NCBI RefSeq assembly: GCF_014635725.1
Contig: NZ_BMDJ01000004.1
Coordinates: 248,001 to 312,000 of the forward strand
DNA length: 64,000 nt
Origin: Pedobacter mendelii
Lineage (GTDB): Bacteria; Bacteroidota; Bacteroidia; Sphingobacteriales; Sphingobacteriaceae
Direction of reading: 5' to 3'
Made by a program: the position numbers and the translations under genes. The first letter of the stretch is position 1, and each line of letters starts with the position of its first letter. The notes beneath the pieces were generated by a model. The model was not told the DNA's origin, did no database searches, and saw only the letters and a program-made list of their open reading frames with translations. Shown one piece after another: positions 14,924-23,980 of this stretch.

Positions 14924-15559
14924 ATGAGCATAAGATTAGGCGATACAGCACCAAACTTCCAGGCAAATACTTCAATTGGTGATATTGATTTTTACGATTA
15001 TTTAGGTGATAACTGGGGTGTTCTATTTTCCCATCCTGCAGATTACACACCTGTTTGTACAACAGAGTTAGGTCGCACCGCGGCATTAAAAGGTGAGTTT
15101 GAAAAACGTAATGTTAAAGTTTTAGCCATAAGTGTAGATACTGCTGAATCACATAATGGCTGGATTAATGATATAAATGAAACTCAAAATACATCAGTTG
15201 AATTTCCAATAATTGCTGATTCTGATAAAACAGTTGCAAATCTGTACGATATGATTCATCCCAATGCATCAGAAACATTAACAGTAAGATCGTTATTTGT
15301 TATCAGTCCTGATAAAAAAGTGAAACTGATTATAACATATCCTGCATCTACAGGAAGAAATTTTAATGAAGTTTTAAGGGTGATTGATTCGCTTCAATTA
15401 ACTGCCAATTACAGTGTTGCAACACCGGCCGACTGGAAAGATGGGGAAGATGTAATTGTTATCAATAGCATTAAAACAGAAGATATTCCTGCTAAATTTC
15501 CTAAAGGACATAAAGTTATCAAACCATATCTGCGTACAACACCCCAGCCTAATAAATAA
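14924..15559 (+). CDS. 1-Cys peroxiredoxin (Prx6-type)
   Basis: The 211-aa thiol peroxidase reduces H2O2 and organic peroxides in the cytoplasm. The peroxidatic Cys45 sits in HPADYTPVCTTELGR, the Prx6 signature. It is the only cysteine in the chain, so there is no resolving Cys and the enzyme must use an external thiol. A long C-terminal arm (ATPADWKDGEDVIV through FPKGHKVIKPYLR) is characteristic of Prx6 dimers. It lies directly after the ECF sigma/protease operon, but its upstream region lacks the GGTTAC-N15-GTATTAA motif, so it is probably not part of that regulon. Confidence 0.95.
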   Translation: MSIRLGDTAPNFQANTSIGDIDFYDYLGDNWGVLFSHPADYTPVCTTELGRTAALKGEFEKRNVKVLAISVDTAESHNGWINDINETQNTSVEFPIIADSDKTVANLYDMIHPNASETLTVRSLFVISPDKKVKLIITYPASTGRNFNEVLRVIDSLQLTANYSVATPADWKDGEDVIVINSIKTEDIPAKFPKGHKVIKPYLRTTPQPNK

Positions 15560-15610
15560 AATTTATGGCAAGTTTAAAAGGTAATTATATTATAACTTGG
15601 CTTAAAATCG

Positions 15611-15641
15611 ATTGTATTATATATGTAAATTATTATATTTG
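15611..15641 (+). promoter_or_regulatory. Promoter of the cold-shock gene
   Basis: The -7 box TATATTTG (15634-15641) is exact, with a TTG at 15612-15614 about 19 bases upstream as the -33 element. The predicted mRNA has a leader of about 115-120 nt, as is common for cold-shock genes controlled through their 5' UTR. Confidence 0.6.
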
Positions 15642-15764
15642 GTAGTTTTGTTTCAATATTAACGCTTATTCTGATTGTTTTGAGTAATTTAAATTTCAAT
15701 TAGTTGTAGAAAATTAGAAACAAAGCTATAAGGGTTTATTTTTCATACAATTTTTTATTTTTTT

Positions 15765-15962
15765 ATGGCTAAAGGAAAAGTTAAATGGTTTAACACTCAA
15801 AAAGGCTTTGGATTTATTGTTCAAGAAGACAATAAAGATTTATTTGTACATTTTAAAGATGTTTTAGGCGGAATTGAGAGTTTAAAAGAAAACGATCAGG
15901 TAGAATTTGAAGTAGCTGAAGGCAGAAAAGGTTTACAAGCTGTAAACGTTAAGAAAGTTTAA
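15765..15962 (+). CDS. Cold-shock-domain protein
   Basis: A 65-aa OB-fold RNA/DNA chaperone of the CspA family. RNP1 (KGFGFI, residues 13-18) and RNP2 (DLFVHF) are intact, preceded by the canonical KGKVKWFN. It melts mRNA secondary structure, typically after temperature downshift. The gene has its own promoter with a leader of about 120 nt and ends at a strong hairpin shared with the convergent methyltransferase gene. The name cspA is avoided because several paralogs usually exist in such genomes. Confidence 0.96.
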   Translation: MAKGKVKWFNTQKGFGFIVQEDNKDLFVHFKDVLGGIESLKENDQVEFEVAEGRKGLQAVNVKKV

Positions 15963-15989
15963 GCATAAATTATACATCCCTAAAAGCGA

Positions 15990-16020
15990 AAAGGCTTTCC
16001 ATAATTTGGAAAGCCTTTTT
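15990..16020. terminator. Terminator after the cold-shock gene
   Basis: Arms AAAGGCTTTCC and GGAAAGCCTTT are perfect 11-bp complements followed by a T-run. The right end touches the stop codon of the convergent gene at 16019. Confidence 0.85.
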
Positions 16021-17203
16021 AATAATATTGAATTATTGAAGCCTTGATTACGATATTCTGATTTTGATAGTTTTTAGTGAATATTAGAAACTTATCATTG
16101 CTACTGCTAATTTTGTATTTCTTGATTAAATCTTCTGCTTTGGCTGGGTAATTTCTTACGATAATATTTCCCTTCAATAGTTTTTTAGTTTTTAATTCAC
16201 CACCCGAAATAATTTCATCTATTTCAAATATCCTTCCTGGGAAACTATTATTTATCGTTTGTGATATATATAACTGAGTTCGTTGCTGTAACTTTTTTAA
16301 ATTGTAATGCGTAGCGATTAAATTAAATGCACCCGATTTTAATAAAGCTGCATCGGGCTCATATAGATATTTTTCTAAATTTAAGTCTTCAGCGAAATTA
16401 ACAGGTCCTGCCAATTGTGATTTTGAAAAACTGAATTCCTTTTCCTGCTCGTTTATAGTAACGGCAACAATTTTAATATCCTTGTCGTAGCCTTTATCGA
16501 TAACCCAAAGCAATTCTTTGCATTCATTTTTTACACTGATGATATGAATTTCGCTTACGTTTGTTAGCTCTGATAGTCCTGCCGTAATATCCAACAATGG
16601 AGCTGTTTTAATAATTACTCTTTGTGATTTTGCAAGTAATAGATTAAGATTGGAAACGACATCAGGTGTACAATCTTTTAGCATAAATACTTTGCCTTTT
16701 TCAGCTCTACGGGCAGGATCTATGTATATCGTATCAAATGTTTGGTTTGAGGTATTTATAAATTCTAAACCATCACCTGCAATGAAATCAATATTATTAG
16801 CACCTAAAATATTAGCATTATGTTCAGCAGCTGCTGATAGTTCGGCATTAATTTCGCAATGAACAACATGATGTATATTTTTCACAAAATAAAACGAATC
16901 TACACCAAAACCTCCAGTTAAGTCAATCAGCGATTTTCCTTTAACTAACTTAGATTTATATTTGGCTGTAATTTCTGATGAAGTTTGCTCTATAGAAAGT
17001 GCTTGTGGGTAATAAATATTTTCTGCGACATACCAAGAAGGTAATTTCTTCTCAGCTTTCTTTTTTGCATTAATTTGGTTTGCTAATTCAGCAGCAGTAA
17101 CGTTATTAAATGGGCTTTTAGCTAAAGCAATTTGATTTACATCTGCATTTAAATTTGCATTGATGTAATTCTGAACGGCTTTATCTAAAATATTGTTATT
17201 CAT
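16019..17203 (-). CDS. THUMP-like domain class I SAM-dependent methyltransferase
   Basis: This 394-aa protein has an N-terminal helical region (LDKAVQNYINANLNADVN), a Rossmann methyltransferase core and a C-terminal THUMP-like domain. In the core, LIDLTGGFGVDSFYF (residues about 91-105) is the SAM-binding motif I, with CEINAEL as the acidic motif and YIDPARR as motif IV. The DPARR variant is typical of an uncharacterised Bacteroidota family annotated as THUMP-like methyltransferase. The substrate is probably RNA, but this is inference. It is 75 bp downstream of the aspartate kinase gene on the same strand. Confidence 0.88.
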   Translation of the reverse strand: MNNNILDKAVQNYINANLNADVNQIALAKSPFNNVTAAELANQINAKKKAEKKLPSWYVAENIYYPQALSIEQTSSEITAKYKSKLVKGKSLIDLTGGFGVDSFYFVKNIHHVVHCEINAELSAAAEHNANILGANNIDFIAGDGLEFINTSNQTFDTIYIDPARRAEKGKVFMLKDCTPDVVSNLNLLLAKSQRVIIKTAPLLDITAGLSELTNVSEIHIISVKNECKELLWVIDKGYDKDIKIVAVTINEQEKEFSFSKSQLAGPVNFAEDLNLEKYLYEPDAALLKSGAFNLIATHYNLKKLQQRTQLYISQTINNSFPGRIFEIDEIISGGELKTKKLLKGNIIVRNYPAKAEDLIKKYKISSSNDKFLIFTKNYQNQNIVIKASIIQYY

Positions 17204-17278
17204 TTCTAATTTGTTTTTCGGTTCAAAACAGTTCTAGTTAAACATAGACATATTGTTTTTAACCAAATAACATTTTTA

Positions 17279-18544
17279 TTAAACTTTGTTTTTCATAACC
17301 ATTTGGCAAGTGTGTCTGCTTTTAACTTCTAGCAAGATATCTTTATTTATAGCTACTCGATCTATTGTTTGTTGGTTGTAATACCTTATCGTCACCAATT
17401 CGAGTCCTTTATTGTATTTAACAGTAAACTGAATGGAAAGTGCAGCAATCAGTTTTGTAATTTTTTCTTCATTATCATCCACACTAACAGAAAAACTAAT
17501 GGCAGAGTTAAGCATTGTGTTAATCTTAATTTTGTGCTGGTGGAAAAGTTCAAAAATGTTACTTAGATTTTCCTCGATAATAAAAGAATAATCTTTAGGG
17601 AAAATAGAAATTAAAGCCTGGTTTATTTTGAATATAAAAGAAGGAACAGGCAGGGGATTGCTCTCCTTTGTAATTGCGGTTCCGCTTGCTTCAGGCTGTA
17701 AAAATGAACGTACAAATAGTGGTATGCCTTTATTTTGTAATGGTTTTATGGTTTTTGGATGAATAACGGTTGCACCATAATAGGTCAACTCAATCGCATC
17801 GTGATAAGATAGTTGAGGAATCTTTTCTGTTTCATCAAACCATTTTGGGTCGGCATTTAGCACGCCTGGTACATCTTTCCAAATGGTTAAAGCAGTAGCA
17901 TTTAAGCATGAAGCAAAAATGGCGGCCGAATAATCAGAGCCTTCTCTGCCCAAAGTAGTTGTATAGTTTTCGCTGGTACCACCAATAAAGCCTTGTGTAA
18001 CGATAATATTTTGATGCAAAAGACCAACCAAATCTCTTTGGATTAGCTGATTGGTTTTGTCCCAATCAACTTTACCTTCACGATAAGTATTGTCTGTTTG
18101 TATATAATTTCTTGCATCAATCCAAAGTGTTTTAATATTGGTTTCATTTAACCATGCAGCTACAATTTTAGTAGAAACCACTTCTCCGATTGATACAATC
18201 TGGTCGTAAATATAATCTGGATCATTATCAGGCTCATCCTCCAATAGCCAGTCTATTTCTACAAATGTATTGGCTACATCATCGTAAACTGGATTATTGG
18301 TTCCTTTAAAAAGTTCTTCAATCAGATTAAAGTGAAAATGTTTTACCTCATCAAAAATCGAATGGGCAGTATCGCTATGCAGTAAGTAAGCTTGTGTAAG
18401 TTCTTCGAGTTTGTTGGTCATTTTGCCCATTGCAGATACTACAATTAGCAATTCACCTTTCTTATAATCGCTAACAATATTGGCCAGGTTTTTTACACCT
18501 TCAACATCTTTAACAGAAGCACCCCCGAATTTAAAAATATCCAT
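17279..18544 (-). CDS. lysC: Aspartate kinase (monofunctional)
   Basis: The 421-aa enzyme phosphorylates aspartate, the first step toward Lys, Thr and Met. The kinase domain begins FKFGGASVKD (KFGG motif) and includes TQGFIGGT and TTLGREGSDYSAA. The C-terminal third has ACT-type regulatory repeats (FSVSVDDNEEKITKLIAAL). Length excludes a fused homoserine dehydrogenase. It follows the GNAT gene by three bases and is third in a minus-strand operon starting with the YggS-family gene. Feedback control by the ACT domains is expected from the family. Confidence 0.94.
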   Translation of the reverse strand: MDIFKFGGASVKDVEGVKNLANIVSDYKKGELLIVVSAMGKMTNKLEELTQAYLLHSDTAHSIFDEVKHFHFNLIEELFKGTNNPVYDDVANTFVEIDWLLEDEPDNDPDYIYDQIVSIGEVVSTKIVAAWLNETNIKTLWIDARNYIQTDNTYREGKVDWDKTNQLIQRDLVGLLHQNIIVTQGFIGGTSENYTTTLGREGSDYSAAIFASCLNATALTIWKDVPGVLNADPKWFDETEKIPQLSYHDAIELTYYGATVIHPKTIKPLQNKGIPLFVRSFLQPEASGTAITKESNPLPVPSFIFKINQALISIFPKDYSFIIEENLSNIFELFHQHKIKINTMLNSAISFSVSVDDNEEKITKLIAALSIQFTVKYNKGLELVTIRYYNQQTIDRVAINKDILLEVKSRHTCQMVMKNKV

Positions 18545-18547
18545 AAA

Positions 18548-19018
18548 TTAAAATTCTTTAATCTGTTCTTTTGAAAAAGAAGCATTTAGCCAGCCCTCTT
18601 CTAGCTGAGCTTTATATTTATTATAAAAATTTATTGCCGGTTCATTCCAATCTAAAACTTGCCAAACCATTCCGCTATAATTACCGTTTTTAGTGGTTTC
18701 GATTACCTTTTCAAAAAGAATTTTACCAATGCCTTTGCCTCTATATTCTTCAGTTACAATAAAATCCTCCAAATATAATCTGCATCCTTTCCAGGTAGAA
18801 TAACGGGTGTAATATAGCGCAAAACCAACAATTATATTATCAACTTCTGCAACAAAAGCTCTCCAAACTGGTTTTGAGCCAAATCCGGCATCAATAAAAT
18901 GTTCTAATGTGACGGTTACTTCTTCGGGAGCACGCTCGTAAACGGCTAATTCGTTAATTAATTCTAATAGTCGAACACAATCATCTGCAACTGCGTCTCT
19001 TACATTTAAGTTCGTCAT
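18548..19018 (-). CDS. GNAT-family N-acetyltransferase
   Basis: This 156-aa enzyme shows the acetyl-CoA-binding motif A, EEYRGKGIGKILFEKV (Q/RxxGxG/A), preceded by RLYLEDFIV and followed by WQVLDWNEPAINFYNKYKA. It resembles spermidine/spermine (diamine) acetyltransferases of the SSAT subgroup, which share the LEDFIV...WxVLDWN pattern, so a small amine is a plausible substrate. The gene sits between the YggS-family and aspartate kinase genes with gaps of only 3-5 bases, so the three are translationally linked. Confidence 0.93.
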   Translation of the reverse strand: MTNLNVRDAVADDCVRLLELINELAVYERAPEEVTVTLEHFIDAGFGSKPVWRAFVAEVDNIIVGFALYYTRYSTWKGCRLYLEDFIVTEEYRGKGIGKILFEKVIETTKNGNYSGMVWQVLDWNEPAINFYNKYKAQLEEGWLNASFSKEQIKEF

Positions 19019-19023
19019 TTTAA

Positions 19024-19725
19024 TTAATTGGCTGAAACATCAGCTTTAAAGTGTTTAATTATTCTTTTACCAAAAATTCCACTGCCTATTCTTACCATAG
19101 TGCTACCTTCATCTATGGCAATTTTATAGTCTGCACTCATTCCTGTCGATATTTCTTTAAAATAATCTTCTTTGGTGAAGAAGCTTAGTTTAAGTCCCTC
19201 AAAAAATACTTTCAGTTCGTTAAATTCTACAGTAATTTGTTTTTCGTTTTTTGTATTTGTTGCAATACCCATTAAACCTAAAATACGAACGTTTTTCAGC
19301 TCAGTGTATGCTTCAGAACGCAGAATTTCTATTATTTCATCAAAAGCCAAACCAAATTTTGTTTCTTCATCAGCAATATAAACCTGTAAAAGACAATCGA
19401 TTATGCGTTTGTTCTTAAAAGCTTGTTTATTAATTTCCTGCAGAAGTTTAAGGCTATCAACTCCGTGTATTAACTTAACAAACGGAGCTATATATTTCAC
19501 TTTATTGGTTTGTAAATGTCCAATAAGGTGCCATTCAATATCCTTTGGTAGTTGCAATTGCTTATCAACTATTTCTTGTACATGGTTTTCGCCAAAAACT
19601 CTTTGCCCTGCATTATAAGCTTCCAGAATTGCTTCATTTGTTTGTGTTTTAGAGACGGCAATAAGTTTAACCTTGTCGGTTTCTATCTCACTTTTATATT
19701 GTTTAAGATTATCAGCTATGCTCAT
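19024..19725 (-). CDS. YggS/PLPBP-family PLP-homeostasis protein
   Basis: The 233-aa single-domain PLP-binding barrel protein has the alanine-racemase fold. The PLP Lys lies in KLIAVSKTQ (residue 27), followed by VFGENHVQEI, HLIGHLQTNKVK and the phosphate-binding tail MSADYKIAIDEGSTMVRIGSGIFG. Family members control vitamin B6 and amino-acid homeostasis and have no known catalytic activity. It is first in the operon with the GNAT and aspartate kinase genes. The divergent DUF4296 lipoprotein gene shares its upstream region. Confidence 0.96.
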   Translation of the reverse strand: MSIADNLKQYKSEIETDKVKLIAVSKTQTNEAILEAYNAGQRVFGENHVQEIVDKQLQLPKDIEWHLIGHLQTNKVKYIAPFVKLIHGVDSLKLLQEINKQAFKNKRIIDCLLQVYIADEETKFGLAFDEIIEILRSEAYTELKNVRILGLMGIATNTKNEKQITVEFNELKVFFEGLKLSFFTKEDYFKEISTGMSADYKIAIDEGSTMVRIGSGIFGKRIIKHFKADVSAN

Positions 19726-19732
19726 TTATAAC

Positions 19733-19740
19733 TATTTTTG
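19733..19740 (+). promoter_or_regulatory. -7 box upstream of the DUF4296 gene
   Basis: TATTTTTG exactly matches TAnnTTTG, 54 bases before the ATG at 19795, in the short region between divergent genes. Confidence 0.5.
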
Positions 19741-19794
19741 CGTAAAATTAACAACCTTGCCGCAATTTGGGCAAAAAATAATATTTTAATTGAA

Positions 19795-20175
19795 ATGAGA
19801 AGATTGATATGGGTTTTAGCGGCAGGAATTATATTGTTTGCTTGTAAACCCAAAAGACCAGCAAACATTATTGAGCCAGATAAAATGCAAAATATTTTAT
19901 ACGATATACATGTTGTTGATGGTTATGTTTCAACTATTCCAACGCCAGATTCTACCAGGAAAGTAAGTGCTGCGTATTACAATGGTATTTATAAAAAATT
20001 TGGAATTGATTCTGCAAAGTATGCTCAAAGCATGAATTATTATTATTCACATCCAGCTGATTTAGATAAAATTTACAAAAATATTTCCCGAATTTTAGAG
20101 AAGCAAAAAAGATTTATGGAAAGAGCCGACTCATTAAAAAAATCAAAAATAAAAGTACTTCCCGCCGTTAAATAA
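19795..20175 (+). CDS. DUF4296 lipoprotein
   Basis: The ATG at 19795 gives 126 residues with a clean lipoprotein signal (MRRLIWVLAAGIILFAC). The TTG at 19738 overlaps the promoter box and would bury the signal. The mature part has the DUF4296 pattern: IIEPDKMQNILYDIHVVDGY, then YNGIYKKFGIDSAKYAQSMNYYYSHPADLDKIYKNI. DUF4296 is confined to Bacteroidota and its function is unknown. The gene ends two bases before mutS2, so the two are co-transcribed. Confidence 0.9.
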   Translation: MRRLIWVLAAGIILFACKPKRPANIIEPDKMQNILYDIHVVDGYVSTIPTPDSTRKVSAAYYNGIYKKFGIDSAKYAQSMNYYYSHPADLDKIYKNISRILEKQKRFMERADSLKKSKIKVLPAVK

Positions 20176-20177
20176 AT

Positions 20178-22556
20178 ATGCTATATCCCGAAAATTGTTT
20201 AGAGCGTTTAGGCTTTATAGAAATCAGGCAGCTTATTAGTAAGCATTGTTTAAGTTCGATGGGGCAAACAATGGTTCAAAAGATGCAGGTGATGAATCGT
20301 TTTGACCAAATTGATAAATTTCTGCGTCAAACAAACGAATTCAAAAGTATTATCCAAAACCAAGAACCTTTACAAATTAATACCTTTTTTGATATTAAAT
20401 CTTTGATAGAAAAAATTAGGGTTGAAGGTACTTATTTACTTGAAGATGAATGGTTCCAGATTTATACTTCGTTGCAAACTGTTTTTTCTGTTCTTCGGTT
20501 TTTTGAAGAAAGGGCAGAAGTCTACCCAACTTTAGAAGCTCTGTTTGAACATTTGCCTATTGAAAAAAATATTCTGCGTAAGGTAGAAAATGTGATTGAT
20601 GTTAAAGGTAAAATCAAACCAAATGCATCCAAAGAATTACAGGAAATTTCATCATCAATTGCCAAAGCCGAGCAAGATGTTAGAAAGAGAATGGATTCTA
20701 TTTATAAGCAAGCAGTTGCTAATAATTGGGTTGCAGATGGAAGTTTAACCATTCGTGATGGAAGAATGTGTATCCCGGTTTTGGCAGAAAATAAACGGAA
20801 ACTGAAAGGTTTTGTTCATGATGAATCGGCATCCGGACAAACGGTTTATATAGAACCTGAAGAAGTTTTTACACTCAATAATAAACTCCGGGATTTAGAA
20901 TTTGATAAAAGAAGAGAAATTATTAAGATTCTAATCGCACTAACTGATGAATTGCGACCTTATTCGCCATTGCTATTATCCTATCATGGATTTTTAACCA
21001 AACTTGATTTTGTTAGAGCAAAGGCATTATTTGCCATCGAAATAGAAGGGGAGATGCCCGGTTTATTGAAGGAGCCTAAAACAAAATTGATTAACGCAAG
21101 GCATCCTTTATTAACCTTATCATTCGCAGCTGAAAAGAAAACGGTAACGCCACTAAACATTCATATAGATGAATCGACAAGAGTAGTTTTAGTTTCAGGG
21201 CCAAATGCAGGAGGTAAGTCTGTATGCATGAAAACTGTTGGTTTGTTACAGATAATGCTTCAAACCGGTTTATTAATCCCGGTTGATGCCAATAGCGAAG
21301 TTGGGATTTTTGAAAATATTTATGCTGATATTGGTGATGATCAATCTATAGAAAGCGATTTAAGTACGTACAGTGCTCACTTAAAAAAGATGCGCTATTT
21401 TGTAGAACACGCTTCGCCCAAAACAATGGTGCTAATTGATGAATTTGGTACAGGCACCGACCCTCAGTTTGGTGGACCAATGGCTGAAGCTGTTTTAGAA
21501 GTGCTAAACAATAAAAAAGTACGTGGTGTAATTACAACACATTATTCAAATTTAAAACTATTTGCGGGTAATACCCAAGGTTTGGAAAATGCTTCTATGC
21601 TTTTTGATAATTCCAAAATGAAACCACTTTATATTTTGGAGATGGGCAAACCTGGTAGTTCTTATGCATTTGAAATTGCTCAAAATATAGGTTTGCCGAA
21701 AGAAGTTATTCAACTCGCCCGACAAAAAACCGGTTCCAATCAAAACCGGGTTGATACCATGCTGGTAGATTTGGAACGGGAAAAGAAAACCATTTATGAT
21801 ACCAAGGTTAGTTTAGCAAATCAGCAAAATAAAGCCAAAAACCTGGTTGCTGAAAATGAAAAATTAAGGGCTTTTTTGGATGAAAATAGAAGAGTTTTAA
21901 TTAAAGAAGCAAAGCAGGAAGCACAAAATATTATTAAAAATGCCAACAAACTTGTTGAAAATACAATTGCCGAAATTAAAGAAAAGCAAGCCGATAAGGT
22001 TATAACAAAGGAGTTGAGGCAGAATTTGCAAAAAGAGTTGGTTAAAAATGCCATTCCTAAAGATAAACCAAAACCACAACTCATAGTTGTTGATGGTGAA
22101 ATTGCTGTTGGCGATTGGGTTAAATTTACGGATAGCGAAACTACTGCTCAGGTAATGGAAATTAATAGAAACGAGCTGGTTTTGGCTATGGGCGATTTGC
22201 GGTCAAACGTGAAGAAGAATCGTGTTCAAAAAATCAGCAACAAGGAGGCAAAAAAAGTTATTCAAAGTAGTGCTGGTTCTTTTGCCGGTAGGATGAATGA
22301 AGCTGTTTCAGGATTTAGAGCTGAACTTGATTTGAGAGGTAAGCGAACTGAAGATGCGCTTTTTGAAGTTGAAAAGTATTTAGATAAGGCAATAATGCTT
22401 GGCTTTCCGTCCATAAAATTAATTCACGGAAAAGGTGATGGCATTTTAAGAAAAATGATTCGTGAATATTTAAAGAAATATAGTCAGGTAAATAGGATGG
22501 AAGATGAACATGCAGATAGAGGTGGCGATGGTATAACCTATGTATATCTGAATTGA
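20178..22556 (+). CDS. mutS2: MutS2 ATPase/endonuclease
   Basis: The 792-aa protein has MutS-like core and clamp helices, an ABC-type ATPase with Walker A GPNAGGKS (residues 341-348) and Walker B TMVLIDEFGTGTDP, a long coiled coil (about 520-630) and a C-terminal Smr nuclease domain (ELDLRGKRTEDALFEV, LIHGKGDGILRK). It lacks the mismatch-reading MutS I domain. MutS2 suppresses recombination or, in other bacteria, splits collided ribosomes. Length and domain order are normal. Confidence 0.97.
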   Translation: MLYPENCLERLGFIEIRQLISKHCLSSMGQTMVQKMQVMNRFDQIDKFLRQTNEFKSIIQNQEPLQINTFFDIKSLIEKIRVEGTYLLEDEWFQIYTSLQTVFSVLRFFEERAEVYPTLEALFEHLPIEKNILRKVENVIDVKGKIKPNASKELQEISSSIAKAEQDVRKRMDSIYKQAVANNWVADGSLTIRDGRMCIPVLAENKRKLKGFVHDESASGQTVYIEPEEVFTLNNKLRDLEFDKRREIIKILIALTDELRPYSPLLLSYHGFLTKLDFVRAKALFAIEIEGEMPGLLKEPKTKLINARHPLLTLSFAAEKKTVTPLNIHIDESTRVVLVSGPNAGGKSVCMKTVGLLQIMLQTGLLIPVDANSEVGIFENIYADIGDDQSIESDLSTYSAHLKKMRYFVEHASPKTMVLIDEFGTGTDPQFGGPMAEAVLEVLNNKKVRGVITTHYSNLKLFAGNTQGLENASMLFDNSKMKPLYILEMGKPGSSYAFEIAQNIGLPKEVIQLARQKTGSNQNRVDTMLVDLEREKKTIYDTKVSLANQQNKAKNLVAENEKLRAFLDENRRVLIKEAKQEAQNIIKNANKLVENTIAEIKEKQADKVITKELRQNLQKELVKNAIPKDKPKPQLIVVDGEIAVGDWVKFTDSETTAQVMEINRNELVLAMGDLRSNVKKNRVQKISNKEAKKVIQSSAGSFAGRMNEAVSGFRAELDLRGKRTEDALFEVEKYLDKAIMLGFPSIKLIHGKGDGILRKMIREYLKKYSQVNRMEDEHADRGGDGITYVYLN

Positions 22557-22617
22557 TAAATCATTGATTATTAAAACTCTAGGCAATTATTTTTGTTGTT
22601 ATTTAAACCCTATAATT

Positions 22618-23706
22618 ATGAAAGCAATTTTTACCTGTTTGGTTGTGCTACTGATGTGTACAAGCTGCAAAAAAAATAAAAGCGATGATGGTGATACAGG
22701 AAATTTACCCGATGTTGAGTTAAAAAATAGAGTTGCTATTTCCGGTTTACGATTTCCATGGGGAATGGTTTATGGCTCTGATAATTTTATTTGGTTTACT
22801 GAAAGAGGTGGTAAAATTAGTCGTCTAAATCCTGCCACCGGACAAATAGTTCCATTACTTACCATATCGGAAGTACGTGAAAATGGAGAAGGTGGTTTAC
22901 TTGGCATTGCTCTAAACCCTGATTTTACTACAAATGCATGGGTTTTTGTTGCATACAATTATGGTAGTAGCTATAAAGAGAAGATTGTTCGTTATACTTA
23001 TTCAGGAGGAATATTAAATAATCCATTAACAATTATTGATAATATTGGTGCGTCTTCTACACACAACGGTTCGCGTTTATTGATTAGTGGAGGGAAACTT
23101 TTTATTTCAACCGGTGATGCCGCAGATACCAATACACCACAAAATATAAATTCTACTTCGGGTAAAATTCTAAGATTAAATTTAGATGGTTCAGTACCAT
23201 CAGATAATCCATATCCCAACAACCCGCTTTGGTCATACGGGCATCGGAATCCTCAAGGTTTGGTACAGGTGGGTAATAAAATTTTCTCTTCGGAGCATGG
23301 ACCTGATTCGGATGACGAAATCAATGTCATTGAAAAAAACAGAAATTACGGCTGGCCTAATATTAAGGGTTTATGTAACGAAAGTGGAGAGCAGGGTTTT
23401 TGCTCAACTAATAATGTTGCGGTTCCATTAATTACCTGGACACCAACCATTGCGCCTAGTGGAGTGGCTTATTACAATTCTGATTATATTCCTCAGTTTA
23501 AAAATTCATTATTATTAGCAGTGTTGAAAAACACCAAGCTTATGCAGCTGAAATTAGATGATGCTCAAACTAAAATTGATGGAACGAGGGATTTCTTTGT
23601 GAATACTTATGGCAGAATGAGAGATGTCTGTGTATCGCCAGAGGGAAAAATCTATGTGTGTACGAGTAACGGAAGCGATGATAAAATAATCGAAATTTAT
23701 AAATAA
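22618..23706 (+). CDS. PQQ-dependent sugar dehydrogenase-like lipoprotein
   Basis: The ATG at 22618 gives 362 residues with a lipoprotein signal (MKAIFTCLVVLLMCTSC). The rest is a six-bladed propeller of the soluble aldose/glucose-sorbosone dehydrogenase family: FPWGMVYGSDNFIWFTERGGKI, GLLGIALNPDF, the catalytic-His region HNGSRLLISGGKLFISTGDA, GHRNPQGLV and the Ca-binding SSEHGPDSDDEINVI. It probably oxidises sugars in the periplasm, if PQQ is available. It directly abuts, tail to tail, a small minus-strand gene. Confidence 0.92.
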   Translation: MKAIFTCLVVLLMCTSCKKNKSDDGDTGNLPDVELKNRVAISGLRFPWGMVYGSDNFIWFTERGGKISRLNPATGQIVPLLTISEVRENGEGGLLGIALNPDFTTNAWVFVAYNYGSSYKEKIVRYTYSGGILNNPLTIIDNIGASSTHNGSRLLISGGKLFISTGDAADTNTPQNINSTSGKILRLNLDGSVPSDNPYPNNPLWSYGHRNPQGLVQVGNKIFSSEHGPDSDDEINVIEKNRNYGWPNIKGLCNESGEQGFCSTNNVAVPLITWTPTIAPSGVAYYNSDYIPQFKNSLLLAVLKNTKLMQLKLDDAQTKIDGTRDFFVNTYGRMRDVCVSPEGKIYVCTSNGSDDKIIEIYK

Positions 23707-23868
23707 TTATTTTTTATCCTTACCAGGACATTTCTTACATCGTTTTCCTTTTTTATATTTTTCGCAGCATTTTTTGTGTTCGGCAGTGCAGCTGAATATA
23801 AAACCCATCCCTTTTTGAAATTCTGGGTCTGTTGGAATTCTTAAATCATCGTTATCATTAAATATCAC
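23707..23868 (-). CDS. 53-aa cysteine-rich protein, probable leaderless GTG start
   Basis: A GTG at 23868 opens a 53-codon frame ending at TAA 23707-23709, exactly adjacent to the stop of the convergent sugar dehydrogenase gene. The product has an acidic N-terminus, then FSCTAEHKKCCEKYKKGKR and CKKCPGKDKK, giving a Cys pattern C-x6-CC-x8-C-x2-C that could bind zinc or iron. A minus-strand -7 box TACCTTTG (23873-23880) lies four bases upstream, so the mRNA would start at or near the GTG. Coding character, the Cys pattern and promoter placement support a real gene. The family is not recognised. Confidence 0.62.
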   Translation of the reverse strand: MIFNDNDDLRIPTDPEFQKGMGFIFSCTAEHKKCCEKYKKGKRCKKCPGKDKK

Positions 23869-23872
23869 GTTG

Positions 23873-23880
23873 CAAAGGTA
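23873..23880 (-). promoter_or_regulatory. -7 box of the 53-aa cysteine-rich gene
   Basis: Minus-strand TACCTTTG exactly matches TAnnTTTG and ends four bases before the GTG start. Confidence 0.5.
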
Positions 23881-23980
23881 ATTGTTATTTAGATTAATTC
23901 CAATTAATTATTCTTTAAAGGAGTGTTGAAGTTATGTTCAAATCCTGCATCAAATATTTTAAAAAGCTATCTGCTTTCTG

